Shown here: positions 8,536-18,015 of the stretch, in pieces
How positions within the stretch are numbered: the first letter of the stretch is position 1
Layout: each line of letters starts with the position of its first letter
Source of the DNA: Lotus japonicus
Taxonomy: Eukaryota; Streptophyta; Magnoliopsida; Fabales; Fabaceae
DNA: 64,000 bases
Assembly (NCBI RefSeq): GCF_012489685.1
Contig: NC_080043.1
Location: 46,887,127 to 46,951,126 of the forward strand
Direction: 5' to 3'
Made by a program: the position numbers and the translations under genes
The notes under the pieces: generated by a model
The model's input: only the letters and a program-made list of their open reading frames with translations
What the model was told of the DNA's origin: nothing
Database searches by the model: none

Positions 8536-11500
8536 TGTAAGACCCAAGATTTTAAGCCTAGAATAAGTGGAAGAGATTTCCATTTACGATTAGGCTTGAT
8601 GTATCGTGAAAGGAAACCTGAACAAGAGTTTACCAAATGAAATAAATTTATGAAGGAGAAAGTTCAGGAAAAGTCAAAGGATCGTATCGAAGTCGATAAA
8701 AGTTATAGCACGATCGTTAAACGCTTAAACCTAGGTCAGAAACCCTAATATATAGCTAATTTTCATTTATAGGCACGACGGAAGTTAATTCCAAAAATCT
8801 TCAGAGAAATGTTAGAACTTCTCTTTTTCCATATATCACAATCGTTTCGAGGCGAAACTCTAGGATCTACGAACGTCCGATTCCAATCATCGGAAGTTTG
8901 CCGAAACCGAATCCCTAGTATTTCAAAACCCTAGAATTTCTCGACAATGAAGACTTTTTCTATTCAGAGCTTCAAATGAATATTCTACACGCAGACACCC
9001 ATTTCTCTTGATGATTTCAATCTTTCTTCCGAAGGAAGTTTTCTATTCCGACAATCGATGCAAAAAGCAACTTATCGGGTAAAATAGTTTTATACCGACT
9101 ATGCATTAGTTGCCAAAAATACAAGGAGACCTCTTTATAGTTTTGGAATTCTTTTGCCAAAACATATCTATTAATTCACGGAGAATGACGCCGGAAAAAT
9201 CAGATTCGCGAAACTTTCATTTTACCGCGTTTTGCCAACCTCTATATATAGCCAAGAAAGGAAGAAAAATACAAATTTTCCACCATTTTCCCCACCCAAA
9301 CCCGCGGCCAAGAAGGAGAAGAAGGAGGAAGAGATTTTGTTCAATCCTTGCTTGATCGTCGATCAATCAGTTGCTGCTTCAAGGCTTCGAGGTATAGTCG
9401 CTAATCCTTACCTCTGATCGCTTTTTCCATAGCTTTTCTGTAGAGTTTTCTGAGCGGATAGTTTATGGGTTTTTGCAAAACTATCCTGAATCTTTCATTT
9501 CTGATTCTAAACCTCTTCTATATGTGCCCAAGATCACTCCTGCCGGATTAGATTTTCCGTTATGTCGCCGGAATTCCGCCGGAATCAATTTTAGCCTTAA
9601 ATACCCATTTTTGGAGTTTTTGAGGTAAAGCTTCAACCTTTAGGCTAAAAACTATCACCTTAGCTTAGTGTTAGTAGGATTAGTTGTCATAAACGTCGTT
9701 AGTAACGTCCCTGCAAAATTTGGTTTTTGGGATTTCAGTTTTGAAATTTCTAAGTTAAAAATCATGACCAAAATACCCCTGCGACAGTTTTTGATCCGAT
9801 AATTTTTCCGAGTTCAGAATACCCTTAGTTACGGCTAATGAAAGCATAGGAACCAAGTTTGATCGAAGAAAAATCGAGCCCCACAATTGTGAAAAGTGGC
9901 CGAGCCCTATAGGGGAGGAGGAGGAAAATTCCTTTTCCGAAAACTTGTCCTTTCGCGCTAGATTATCGTACCTCGGAGTATGAACTACTTCGTGTAACCT
10001 TAGTGAGCATTGATAGCTTAGTTTCCGATAGATTTTGATAGAATACTGTGGTTTTACTTTAAAGGTTCTTTTGAAGAATTTCCTGAAGATCAAGGAGCTC
10101 ATTGTGAAGGAACGTTTGAGGAGAACGCTGGAATAACTAAAGGTAAGGGCAACTTACCTTACTAGCTAATGCCTTAGGTGTCGACGCATTCGACTTGATT
10201 TACTGTTTATGCACTTGTTTGTGTATGATTGGGAAAATGTTTTCTGAGGCTTCGGCTGATAATGTAGATGATGAATCTACTACTATGTTTTTGAGATTGA
10301 CTTACATGCTATGTGCTATGTGGGTAATCTAGGATGTGTGGTGCATGCCTTATATGCTAAGTGCTATGTGGTTATTGCTTATTATGTGGATATATGACAT
10401 GTTGATTGATGGTGCTGAGTTATTTATGCTTTAGCAATGAAATCTGAGTTTCTGAATAGTGAGAATAGCGGGCAGGTCATGCCGATTTTATTTTGAGAGT
10501 TTTGGGGAAAGTTTGATAGGACGAATGAGATTCGGGCCTTGTTATGGTGTTTTATGGATCGAGACATTCTCTGGAGTCATTTGGGGATTTGGAGATCCCG
10601 AGAACTTATAAGAATTGCGATAAGGCTAAAAGGATATTATTTTGTGAAGAAAACTCATAAGACCTTAAACAACCTCTAAATTCTTTAAGTAATGATAATA
10701 ATCTCGAAGGAAGCTTAGGAGTCGAATCTTAGTTTTGGAAAACGAGAAGTGTCGTCGGATCCAAGTGTTGAGATATTGAGAGGTTTTGAGTATGTTGATA
10801 CTCTTGTGCTCTGGGAGCAGTTGTGTTGTTGGGCTATCTGAGAGATAAGCCGGGAAACGGGTAGTTTCCGAGCATGTTGATGCTCTTTGCTCGTTGAGCA
10901 GTGTTGACCATCGGATAGAGATGAGTCGGATGATTTGGAGATCATCATGATATACAGTTTATACCTTCGGGTACCGTTTATGCCTTCGGGTACAGTTTAT
11001 ACCTTCGGGTACAGTTTATACCTTCGGGTACCGTTTATGCCTTCGGGTACAGTTTATACCTTCGGGTATAGTTTATTCCTTCGGGTACCGTTTATGCCTT
11101 CGGGTACAGTTTATGCCTTCGGGTACAGTTTATGCCTTCGGGTACAGTTTATACCTTCGGGTACAGTTTATACCTTCGGGTACCGTTTATACCTTCGGGT
11201 ACCGTTTATGCCTTCGGGTACAGTTTATGCCTTCGGGTACAGTTTATACCTTCGGGTACAGTTTATACCTTCGGGTAATTCGGACATCGACGGGGGATAT
11301 GATCGACCGTGAGGTTAGGATCGACCTGTTGATTGTCGGGCATAGCGGAGGGAAAAGTCGACCCGCAGGGTTAGGACTGATCCGGCTATGTCAAGGTTGT
11401 AAGTGACACTCGGGGGTTATGGTCGACACAATGCCAGTGTTAGGATCGACTCAAACGTGCCCAGCCTATTCTTTCTGGAACCGTCGAGAGTGACGTTGCA

Positions 11501-12092
11501 TTGACATATCATGCACTCTAATTGTATCGTTATGTGTTTTGATGAGTTGATGTTGATAAACATCGTTATGTGTTTTGATGAGTAGATGTTGATAGATATC
11601 GTTATGTGCTTTGATGATGGAATTGTACTAGAGTGTTGATAACATGCTATGTTTAAACCTTAGGGTAGACAATGCAGAACTTATATGTATATATATAACA
11701 TATATATCTATACCCCTTATACTTTACCTGTTGTCTTGTATTCTCTATCCTATATTCCGTAAGTTGACCCTTGCACGTGCTACCTGTGTTTGGGGGGCTA
11801 TGTATGCCCTTTTTGTCAGATGTCGTTGGTGGATTCTTCCGTGATTCCTCGTCGTTCGGGGAAGACCCGGAGCGAAATGACTACTATTGAGCCTTCGACG
11901 TGGACCCGGACTTCATGCATGACCAGATGGGAGTCGATGATGGAAGTATGGGGGATGGGTGATTAGAGTCTATTAAGGTTGGGTGTTAGTGTCATAGCTC
12001 TGACTTATTCTTATTTTTGGAGGGCTTGTGTTGCTGAACTTGACCTATCATTTTGGGGATTGTACATTTTGCCTACGGGCGTTACACTTTTC
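8536..12092 (+). mobile_element. Element A left (5') LTR, first part
   Basis: It starts TGTAAGACCCAAGATTTT and is interrupted at 12092 by SIRE-1, whose TTTTC duplication is 12088-12092; the LTR resumes at 24209. It contains the 19 bp tandem array at 10953-11277 and a TATA-rich stretch near 11685-11710. At about 11820-11963 there is a short frame starting MSLVDSSVIP, which looks like a degenerate relic of the LTR-encoded ORF. Otherwise it is non-coding. Confidence 0.88.
10953..11277 (+). repeat. 19 bp minisatellite in element A left LTR, about 17 copies
   Basis: Head-to-tail units of TACAGTTTATACCTTCGGG, with variants at two sites (ACC/ACA before GTTTAT, and ATACC/ATGCC). Because 19 is not a multiple of 3, three units give a 19-residue peptide repeat in every open frame, so long apparent ORFs here are artefacts. 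The right LTR holds the same array with about 21 units. Confidence 0.95.
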
Positions 12093-13302
12093 TGAAGGTA
12101 TGAAAAACGGTAGAAAGGGGGGGTTTGAATAACGTTTTCAGAACAAAACTTCCACCTTAAAGATTTAGACAAATCTTTCGAGAACTTAAGTGCTAAAGAT
12201 AAGAGATAGAAAAGCACACAAGGATTTTATCCTGGTTCACTTGATAAATCACTCAAGCTACTCCAGTCCACCCGTTAAGGTGATTTCTTCCTTCTTAGAA
12301 TGAAGGCAATCCACTAATCAGGTAAGAGTTACAACTGCACTTGAAACCTACAAGTGACTAACAATTACACTGACTTAGCTCACACTAAGATTCACTCTCT
12401 TAGTCTTCTCTAGGATCCGATCAGCCTTGATCTCCTAAAGGAACTAAACAAACTGTTTATCAAAGAATTGTTTACAAGAGATTTGCTTCTAAAAAGCTAA
12501 TTGTAAACTCAATGAATTTCAGATGAAAGAAAGCTTAGAATATTTTGAATATGTCTTGCGCGTGTGTATTACTTCTTCTAGCCGCTTCTTTCAATCTTCA
12601 GCCTCTATATATACTCCAAGGATTAGGGTTGAGCGTTGCATGGGAAATGCTACCGTTGGAGGGCAGTTCTGGAAAATCCAGCTTCTGCTGTGGCTGAGAA
12701 CGTTAGGTAGGTCGTCAGGAAGGTACACTTGCTTTTGTACTTGGATAGCGACTTGACCTTCTAACCTAGGAGACTTCTGATCAGAGGAATACTTCATATT
12801 GGAACTTGTGAAGCCGGTTGATCAGAGTCAGAGGGAAAGCACAGATCCTCTGACCATTGTATCTTCTGATTCTGAACTCAGACGGAAGAACATGGCCTTC
12901 AGAGTTTCTTGCTTCTGGACTTCAGAGTTTCCACTATTCAGCTTCTGCAACTTCAGAGTCTTCTACACCATCAGAACATCTGAACCTTCAGTGTTTCTTG
13001 GTTATCAGAACTTCTGGATCTTCAGAGCTTTTAGTGACTGAGTCCTCATCAGAGTTTGTATAACTTCAGAACTTCTGAAGCTTTTCCACTGTTCATACTG
13101 AACATGGTGAATGCGAAAGCGTTGCTTGGGTTACTCTTTATACACAGTGCTTCTGATTTATGTGAGATTGAGTTGAGGTCAGAGCCTGTAAATAGCACAC
13201 TCAGAAAAACACGTTAGAGTACCACAATTGTTCATATCAAAAGGTTAACTGGTAATCATCAAAACATAGAGTTGTACTACTAGATCAAAACTTGATCTTA
13301 CA
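12093..13302 (-). mobile_element. SIRE-1 3' LTR (1210 bp)
   Basis: The minus strand reads TGTAAGATCAAG...ATACCTTCA. A TATA box lies at about 12603-12614 (minus GAGTATATATAGAGG). U3 is crowded with TCAGA/TCTGA words, including the perfect palindrome CTTCAGAACTTCTGAAG at 13064-13080. Short plus-strand frames at 12523-12756 and 12799-13041 recur in the other SIRE LTRs only because the DNA is nearly identical; I do not call them genes. Confidence 0.93.
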
Positions 13303-13317
13303 ATCTCCCCCTTTTTG
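13303..13317 (-). other. SIRE-1 polypurine tract
   Basis: The minus strand reads CAAAAAGGGGGAGAT immediately before the LTR start TGTAAGATC, the position expected for the plus-strand primer. Further GGGGGAG motifs lie upstream on the same strand, at plus coordinates near 13469, 13784 and 13848. Confidence 0.85.
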
Positions 13318-14043
13318 ATGATGACAAAACTAAGATTTTTGATGAACAATTCTTAAACATTAAACAAAATTCACTCAGAGTTTAGAGATATAGAATAAGA
13401 CTTATCCTGATGTGAATAGTATATCTTGCTCACTCTGAATTCAAGTCACTGCTTGATTCTGAGCTTAGCTCCCCCTGAATCTAATACTTGATGAAAACGT
13501 TAGTAAAGTCTAGATTCTGAGCTAAATGATATAAGAGTTCAGAGTGAAAAACTTATGACATAGATGTAAAACGAATAATCAGAGCGCATAAGTAATCAGA
13601 GTCACGGACAAGGTATCAGAGTCTTGGGTATCAGAGTCAACTTAGAATCACTTCAGAAGAAGTGAAATGTATTCCTTGTATTTGCCCAGTGACACATCTA
13701 TGGTCATGAAGGTGGAACTCTTAAATTCTCCAAAAGAAAAATAAATCACACTAACACATCTTACACATCAAAAACTGGGTTTACTCCCCCTTTTTGTCAT
13801 AAGCAAAAAGCTTGGGGTGTGAAAAACTTAGCTTGAAGTACAAGGTACTCCCCCTTAGAGAAGGTCTAAGTTTAAAGAAAATGAAAACGATGTAAGAATC
13901 AGAGGTAGGCGAAATAAATAAAGGAGTTAATGCAAGAGAAGAACGTTTACCACCGGTCAAGGGAGTAAATAGAAGGGTCAGTTACCAAGAACTTAACCTC
14001 GAGAAACTGTAAGAGCATTAACTTTCAGAGAGAAAGTGAAGCC

Positions 14044-14051
14044 TATATAAA
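14044..14051 (+). promoter_or_regulatory. TATA box of the SIRE antisense gene
   Basis: A canonical TATATAAA within GCCTATATAAAGC, 58 bases upstream of the ATG at 14102. The same box stands 59 bases upstream of the ATG in SIRE-2 (34089-34096). A start about 30 bases downstream would give a ~25 base leader. Confidence 0.6.
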
Positions 14052-14101
14052 GCGTTGGAGAGAAAGGTATGCTTCACACCGTGAACAATTTGTAGTGAAA
14101 A

Positions 14102-14494
14102 ATGGCATCATACAACGTAGCACTAGAAGAGCTGAGGAAGAAGGCCTTTGAAGAGGACTTGTTCCTGAACATTAGGCATCCAGAGGGTACAACGACCATC
14201 GCGGAGCTAACACGGACACTGCTGGAAGAGGACCTGCGTCCAGAGTTGGAGAGAGACCTGAAGAAATTTCTTGCCTTCGTGGAGGAGGTGCAAGAACTCA
14301 GCCGGCTTGAACTCAAGCTGCTGGAAGAGAAAGAAAGTTTGGAAGAGAAGCTCAATACCGCAGAAGAGAGTCTGGAGAGGGATGAGCTTAAGGACAGGCT
14401 CAGCAACATCCAGCATGCACTGGATCGTCTGGAGAAGGATAGGTCAGAGCAGCGCCAGGAGTGCAGAAGAATGAGGAGAGATCCTCCATTCTAG
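14102..14494 (+). CDS. Small acidic coiled-coil protein, antisense ORF of SIRE-1
   Basis: 130 codons on the strand opposite to gag-pol, between the env-like ORF and the 3' LTR. I do not recognise a family. It starts MASYNVALEELRKKAFEEDL and ends MRRDPPF. From about residue 40 to 120 it is dominated by Leu/Glu/Lys/Arg with heptad-like leucine spacing, so it is probably a long coiled coil. No signal peptide or membrane segment is seen. TATATAAA lies 58 bases upstream and AATAAA (14555-14560) about 60 bases after the stop, giving a complete transcription unit. The SIRE-2 copy has the same 393-base length. In the first ~67 codons I count about 21 synonymous and 8 amino-acid-changing differences, which indicates selection on this frame. 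Partner and role are unknown. Confidence 0.7.
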   Translation: MASYNVALEELRKKAFEEDLFLNIRHPEGTTTIAELTRTLLEEDLRPELERDLKKFLAFVEEVQELSRLELKLLEEKESLEEKLNTAEESLERDELKDRLSNIQHALDRLEKDRSEQRQECRRMRRDPPF

Positions 14495-14554
14495 ACTTCT
14501 TAGGGAAGAAATGTAAACAAAACGAGTGTATGATGTAAACACAAAAAGATTATG

Positions 14555-14560
14555 AATAAA
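14555..14560 (+). terminator. Poly(A) signal of the SIRE antisense gene
   Basis: AATAAA within TATGAATAAAAGG, about 60 bases after the stop of the antisense ORF. SIRE-2 keeps it at 34590-34595. The sequence is A-rich all around, so the assignment rests on conserved position. Confidence 0.45.
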
Positions 14561-14715
14561 AGGATTTTTGCAAACATATGTGACACAAATATATATAGAT
14601 ATGCATATATAATCACAAACGAACAAAAAAGAATAAATAAATAAAAAGAAACAGAGTTTAATAAGAAGATAAAATAAAGTTAACGAAAAAGAAGGAAAAA
14701 GAAGAGATCCTAAAA

Positions 14716-17574
14716 CTAAGGTTTGTCAGTGCGTCGCAGAAGTTCCATCATCATGTGCTTCATCTCAATCAGCATGGATTCATGAGTGTCAAGACGCTGT
14801 TCCACGATGTCGAGTCTGGATGAGCTTGGCTGAGTAGAACCGGAAGGAACATTCTGAGCAGCTTGAGGATCTGGATTGGAAGCAGAAGCAGCAGGAGTAA
14901 ACACAACTGGTGCAAGTGCTTGGCATCTAAGGGCTTCAGCCTCAGCTTCAAGTCGCTCTGCCTCAAGTCTGGCTTGTTCAGCTTGAGCTGCTGCTAGACG
15001 TGCAGCTTCTTCTGCTTGTTCTTTCTTTCTCTTGGCTTCTTCAATAGCTTCAAGAAGCTTATTTCTCTGTTCTAGTTCATGAAGAGCCACCCTTCTAGCA
15101 AACCTTTGCTTGGCAGCCTCAATCCTCTGACTTCCCTCTGCATGCAGGAGCTGCATCATAATTGGAACTTCAGCCACTAGCCAAGTGCTCAGATTGTTCC
15201 ACTCATCAGCCACACTTTCAGCATTCTCACTGAGGTCAGTCTGACCGTGCACATTGCGGAGCCTCAAGGAGGCTTCATGATAGAAAATATTGATGCACTC
15301 AGAGAGAGATGTGGGTTGGAGGTGAGTATAGGGAATGATGGAGAGGTTGGTTTCAGGAGAGGCTGGGTGATTGCTGCTATGAGCTTCAGAGGCACCTTGT
15401 GGAGAACCAATGTTAATCATGGGAGCATTGGGTTCAGAGGTTCCAAGGTGAGGGTCTGAAGTTTCAACCAGAGGGTGAGGTGATCTAACCGAGGATTGGT
15501 TAGACACTGATTGTTCGGGTTCAGGGTCTGGTTGAATGGGCTCTTGTTGGTCAGGGACAGGGTGAGCTGGTTGAGCCAAAGGGTCTGCCTCTTGTAAGGG
15601 ATTGGCCAAGATAGGTTCATCTGGGTCAACTAGACGTTCAGGTCTAGGGCCAGGATATCTCCTAGGGCTTGGACAAGTAAGGTAATATTCCTCTAAGGTA
15701 GACACCTTTTCTTTTCTAACCTCCATGAATTTTCTAATGGATTCAGAGTTATTGGAGGGAGAAGAATCAGCAACATTGGTTGGAAAGGATACAGGTGTAA
15801 AGGCTGTTGAAGAGTCTGTATCCGTGGTTCTGACAGCAGGACGTTCTGATGCTCTGGGAACAGAGTGATCAGACGTTCTGGGTTGTGGTTCTGTTTGGTT
15901 TGGCTCGGGTTGGTCATGGATGATGGGTTCAGAAGATAATGGGTCGTATGGAATGGTAATGAGAGAGGTTGGATCTTCTGACCTAGAGGGTTGGTTCTGA
16001 AGCAAATTCCAGAGAGGTGCTTCAGTAGGGGAAGGTTGAAAGAAGGAAGATCTTGGGGAATGTGGTGGAGTGGTGGTTTGTGCGGCTGGCTGGGATTCAG
16101 GAATAGGAGTGAGGGGATTTGAGGAGTGTTTGAGCATAGCAGAAATAGGGAGTGCATCAAATAAATTCAAATCATCATCAGAAGCAAGTGCAGGCTTACT
16201 TGAATGTGCTGATGATCTAGTCACTCTGGCAGGAGGTTCAGTCCTTCTGACTGCTTCAGCAGCTGGTTCCACCCGAGTAGGCTTCACCACGATTCTGACC
16301 TTCTTCTGCTTCTTCTTAGGAGGACCATCCTCACTATCACTATCATCACCATCATCAGGCTTTCTCTTCGTCTTCTTGACCAGAGGGACATCAGATTCTT
16401 CAGAGGATTCTTCCAGAACCATCTTCCTCTGAGCTTTCTTCTTGGGAGGAGAAGGAAACTCTGGAGCTGGCGGCAGTCTGCTGAAGAAATCATCAAGATC
16501 AATTTCGAAGCCTTGAGCCCTTAGGTCTTCGACATAGCACCGGATGGCTTCAGGATTGTCTGCCTGAGTCCACAGTGGGTAGTCATTCAGAGGCATCCGT
16601 CTGCTTCTGATCTCAGAGGATGTGTCTTCACGAGCAGGAGCAATCTTCTTCTGGACCAAACCCATCTTCTTCAGAGAGTTTGCAGTGAAGACATCACTGA
16701 CAATTGTGCTCAGATCCTCTACACATCCAGCATTAACCAGATCTTGCACCAGGTTGCTTTCAATGAGAAAGTCTGAGAGCAGCCTCCCAAAAGGGATATA
16801 TTTGATCGCAGACTTGATGGAGGCGGTGGTGCGAGACTTCCGGATGCATTCCTTCAAGTAGGAGAACAGGAAGTAGGGAAGGAAGATCTTCTCCTGATCT
16901 TGGATGAAGAACAACATCACCTTCTGGTTGAAGTTGATGTAGTCTGGAGAACTGCCCTTCGGTCTCTGGTTTATGCAGTTGAGTAGGATCTTGTGCCAGA
17001 TCCTGAGTTTGGGGTGAAGGTCCATCACCTTGTAACTCGTCTTGCCCGGTTTGAAGGTGGTGTACAGGGCCTGGTTGATTTTGTCTTTGGTGCTGGGTTT
17101 CAGCTTCGACTCAGTGAATTGGAACCGATACCCATGAGCAGTGTCTGCACCTAGCAGATTCACGAATGACTTCTCAGTGATGATGATCTTTCTTCCAAGA
17201 ATGTGAGAAACCACCTGAGTATCATCGCAGTCGGCGTGCTTCCAGAATTCCTTTACCAGCTTCTCATACACCGGTCCTTGAAGTCGGTTGAAGTAATTTC
17301 CCCAACCTTGAGCTTGGACTTCAGGACGAAGATCATACCCATTTGCAGCCAGGTTGTCGAGGTCGAATCTCCATTCTGCCAGGACTTGAAGTTCCTCAGG
17401 AGCAAATACGCAGTGAACGGCACAGCCCCGTTCTGCAATTGGAACGATCTGATCTTGAGCTTGAACTTGTTCTTGTGTCGGATTCTCAGAGCCCCTTTGA
17501 CCCGTTGCTAGACCAACTACCATGTGAGGGAACTGAGGTGCATCTGCAGTAGATCTTCTGGTTTGTCTCACCAT
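14716..17574 (-). CDS. Env-like ORF of the Sirevirus element (952 aa)
   Basis: It sits downstream of pol in the place of the env-like ORF of Sireviruses. The N-terminal ~330 residues form a folded-looking domain (ELQVLAEWRFDLDNLAANGY, EFWKHADCDDTQVVSH, NLLGADTAHGYRF) of the type annotated in legumes as envelope-like or putative plant transposon protein. The middle is low complexity (Pro/Ser/Glu/Gln) with three basic clusters near residues 373-430 (PPKKKAQRK, KKTKRKP, PPKKKQKKVR) that look like nuclear localisation signals. Residues ~828-890 form an Ala/Glu/Leu coiled coil. I see no signal peptide, transmembrane helix or cleavage site, so a true envelope role is doubtful and a nuclear role is at least as likely. 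The start MVRQTRR matches MARQTRN in SIRE-2. A TATA-like element precedes it. Confidence 0.75.
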   Translation of the reverse strand: MVRQTRRSTADAPQFPHMVVGLATGQRGSENPTQEQVQAQDQIVPIAERGCAVHCVFAPEELQVLAEWRFDLDNLAANGYDLRPEVQAQGWGNYFNRLQGPVYEKLVKEFWKHADCDDTQVVSHILGRKIIITEKSFVNLLGADTAHGYRFQFTESKLKPSTKDKINQALYTTFKPGKTSYKVMDLHPKLRIWHKILLNCINQRPKGSSPDYINFNQKVMLFFIQDQEKIFLPYFLFSYLKECIRKSRTTASIKSAIKYIPFGRLLSDFLIESNLVQDLVNAGCVEDLSTIVSDVFTANSLKKMGLVQKKIAPAREDTSSEIRSRRMPLNDYPLWTQADNPEAIRCYVEDLRAQGFEIDLDDFFSRLPPAPEFPSPPKKKAQRKMVLEESSEESDVPLVKKTKRKPDDGDDSDSEDGPPKKKQKKVRIVVKPTRVEPAAEAVRRTEPPARVTRSSAHSSKPALASDDDLNLFDALPISAMLKHSSNPLTPIPESQPAAQTTTPPHSPRSSFFQPSPTEAPLWNLLQNQPSRSEDPTSLITIPYDPLSSEPIIHDQPEPNQTEPQPRTSDHSVPRASERPAVRTTDTDSSTAFTPVSFPTNVADSSPSNNSESIRKFMEVRKEKVSTLEEYYLTCPSPRRYPGPRPERLVDPDEPILANPLQEADPLAQPAHPVPDQQEPIQPDPEPEQSVSNQSSVRSPHPLVETSDPHLGTSEPNAPMINIGSPQGASEAHSSNHPASPETNLSIIPYTHLQPTSLSECINIFYHEASLRLRNVHGQTDLSENAESVADEWNNLSTWLVAEVPIMMQLLHAEGSQRIEAAKQRFARRVALHELEQRNKLLEAIEEAKRKKEQAEEAARLAAAQAEQARLEAERLEAEAEALRCQALAPVVFTPAASASNPDPQAAQNVPSGSTQPSSSRLDIVEQRLDTHESMLIEMKHMMMELLRRTDKP

Positions 17575-17703
17575 TTTGAAGTGGTTGAAGGTTTGAGGTA
17601 GAAGATGAAGGTTGAAGGATGAAGAGAGATCGAGAGAGAAATCGAGAAAAGGCGGTTTTGAAAAGCAGAGAGAGCGAGAGTGAAAACCGGAAGTGAAGAG
17701 AAC

Positions 17704-17718
17704 GTGTGTGTATAGTGG
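17704..17718 (-). promoter_or_regulatory. Possible internal promoter before the env-like ORF
   Basis: The minus strand reads CCACTATACACACAC, followed by a pyrimidine-rich CTCTCGCTCTCTCTGC stretch before the ATG at 17574. SIRE-2 keeps the same arrangement at about 35604-35618. It could drive a separate env-like transcript; a spliced mRNA is the alternative. Confidence 0.3.
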
Positions 17719-18015
17719 GTTTTATCAAATAACCGTTGTTGATTCAAAAGCACTCTAAGATCAACGGTTGAAAATTAAAGATAGATAGTAACAGTAAAAT
17801 ACACAAATCACACACAGGAGATAAGCATATCTACACGCAATCATAACAGACTGTCACACGGGCACAAGGAACTATGCATCAGAAATTCTGACACACATGT
17901 TGTTGTCTCAGCGTCAGAGTCAGTACCAGTGGGTACACACACTCTGATTGAGTTACCTTCTGGACTAGACATCTTCTGATCAAGAAGTATCATAGTCAGA
18001 GGTTCTGATCCATCT

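Noticed and set aside
9110..10102. Short ORFs in the element A LTR (repeated at 27517-28470)
   Set aside because: They recur only because the two LTRs are nearly identical; no codon-level constraint or domain is visible.
10953..11277. CRISPR-like array
   Set aside because: Units are head-to-tail with no spacers, inside a plant LTR.
10935..11406. ORFs with YSLYLRVPFMPSG-type peptide repeats (also 29303-29850)
   Set aside because: They are translations of the 19 bp minisatellite in all three frames; the repeat length makes every frame open. No independent sign of coding.
12523..13041. Plus-strand ORFs in the SIRE LTR that recur at 23421-23942 and 32597-33106
   Set aside because: Recurrence reflects near-identical LTR DNA. 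The third, more diverged LTR shows indels and frame changes in them, unlike the antisense ORF outside the LTR.
14074..14409. Ser/Leu-rich minus-strand ORF opposite the antisense gene
   Set aside because: Shadow of the Glu/Leu-rich plus-strand frame. Third-position differences between copies fit the plus-strand reading.
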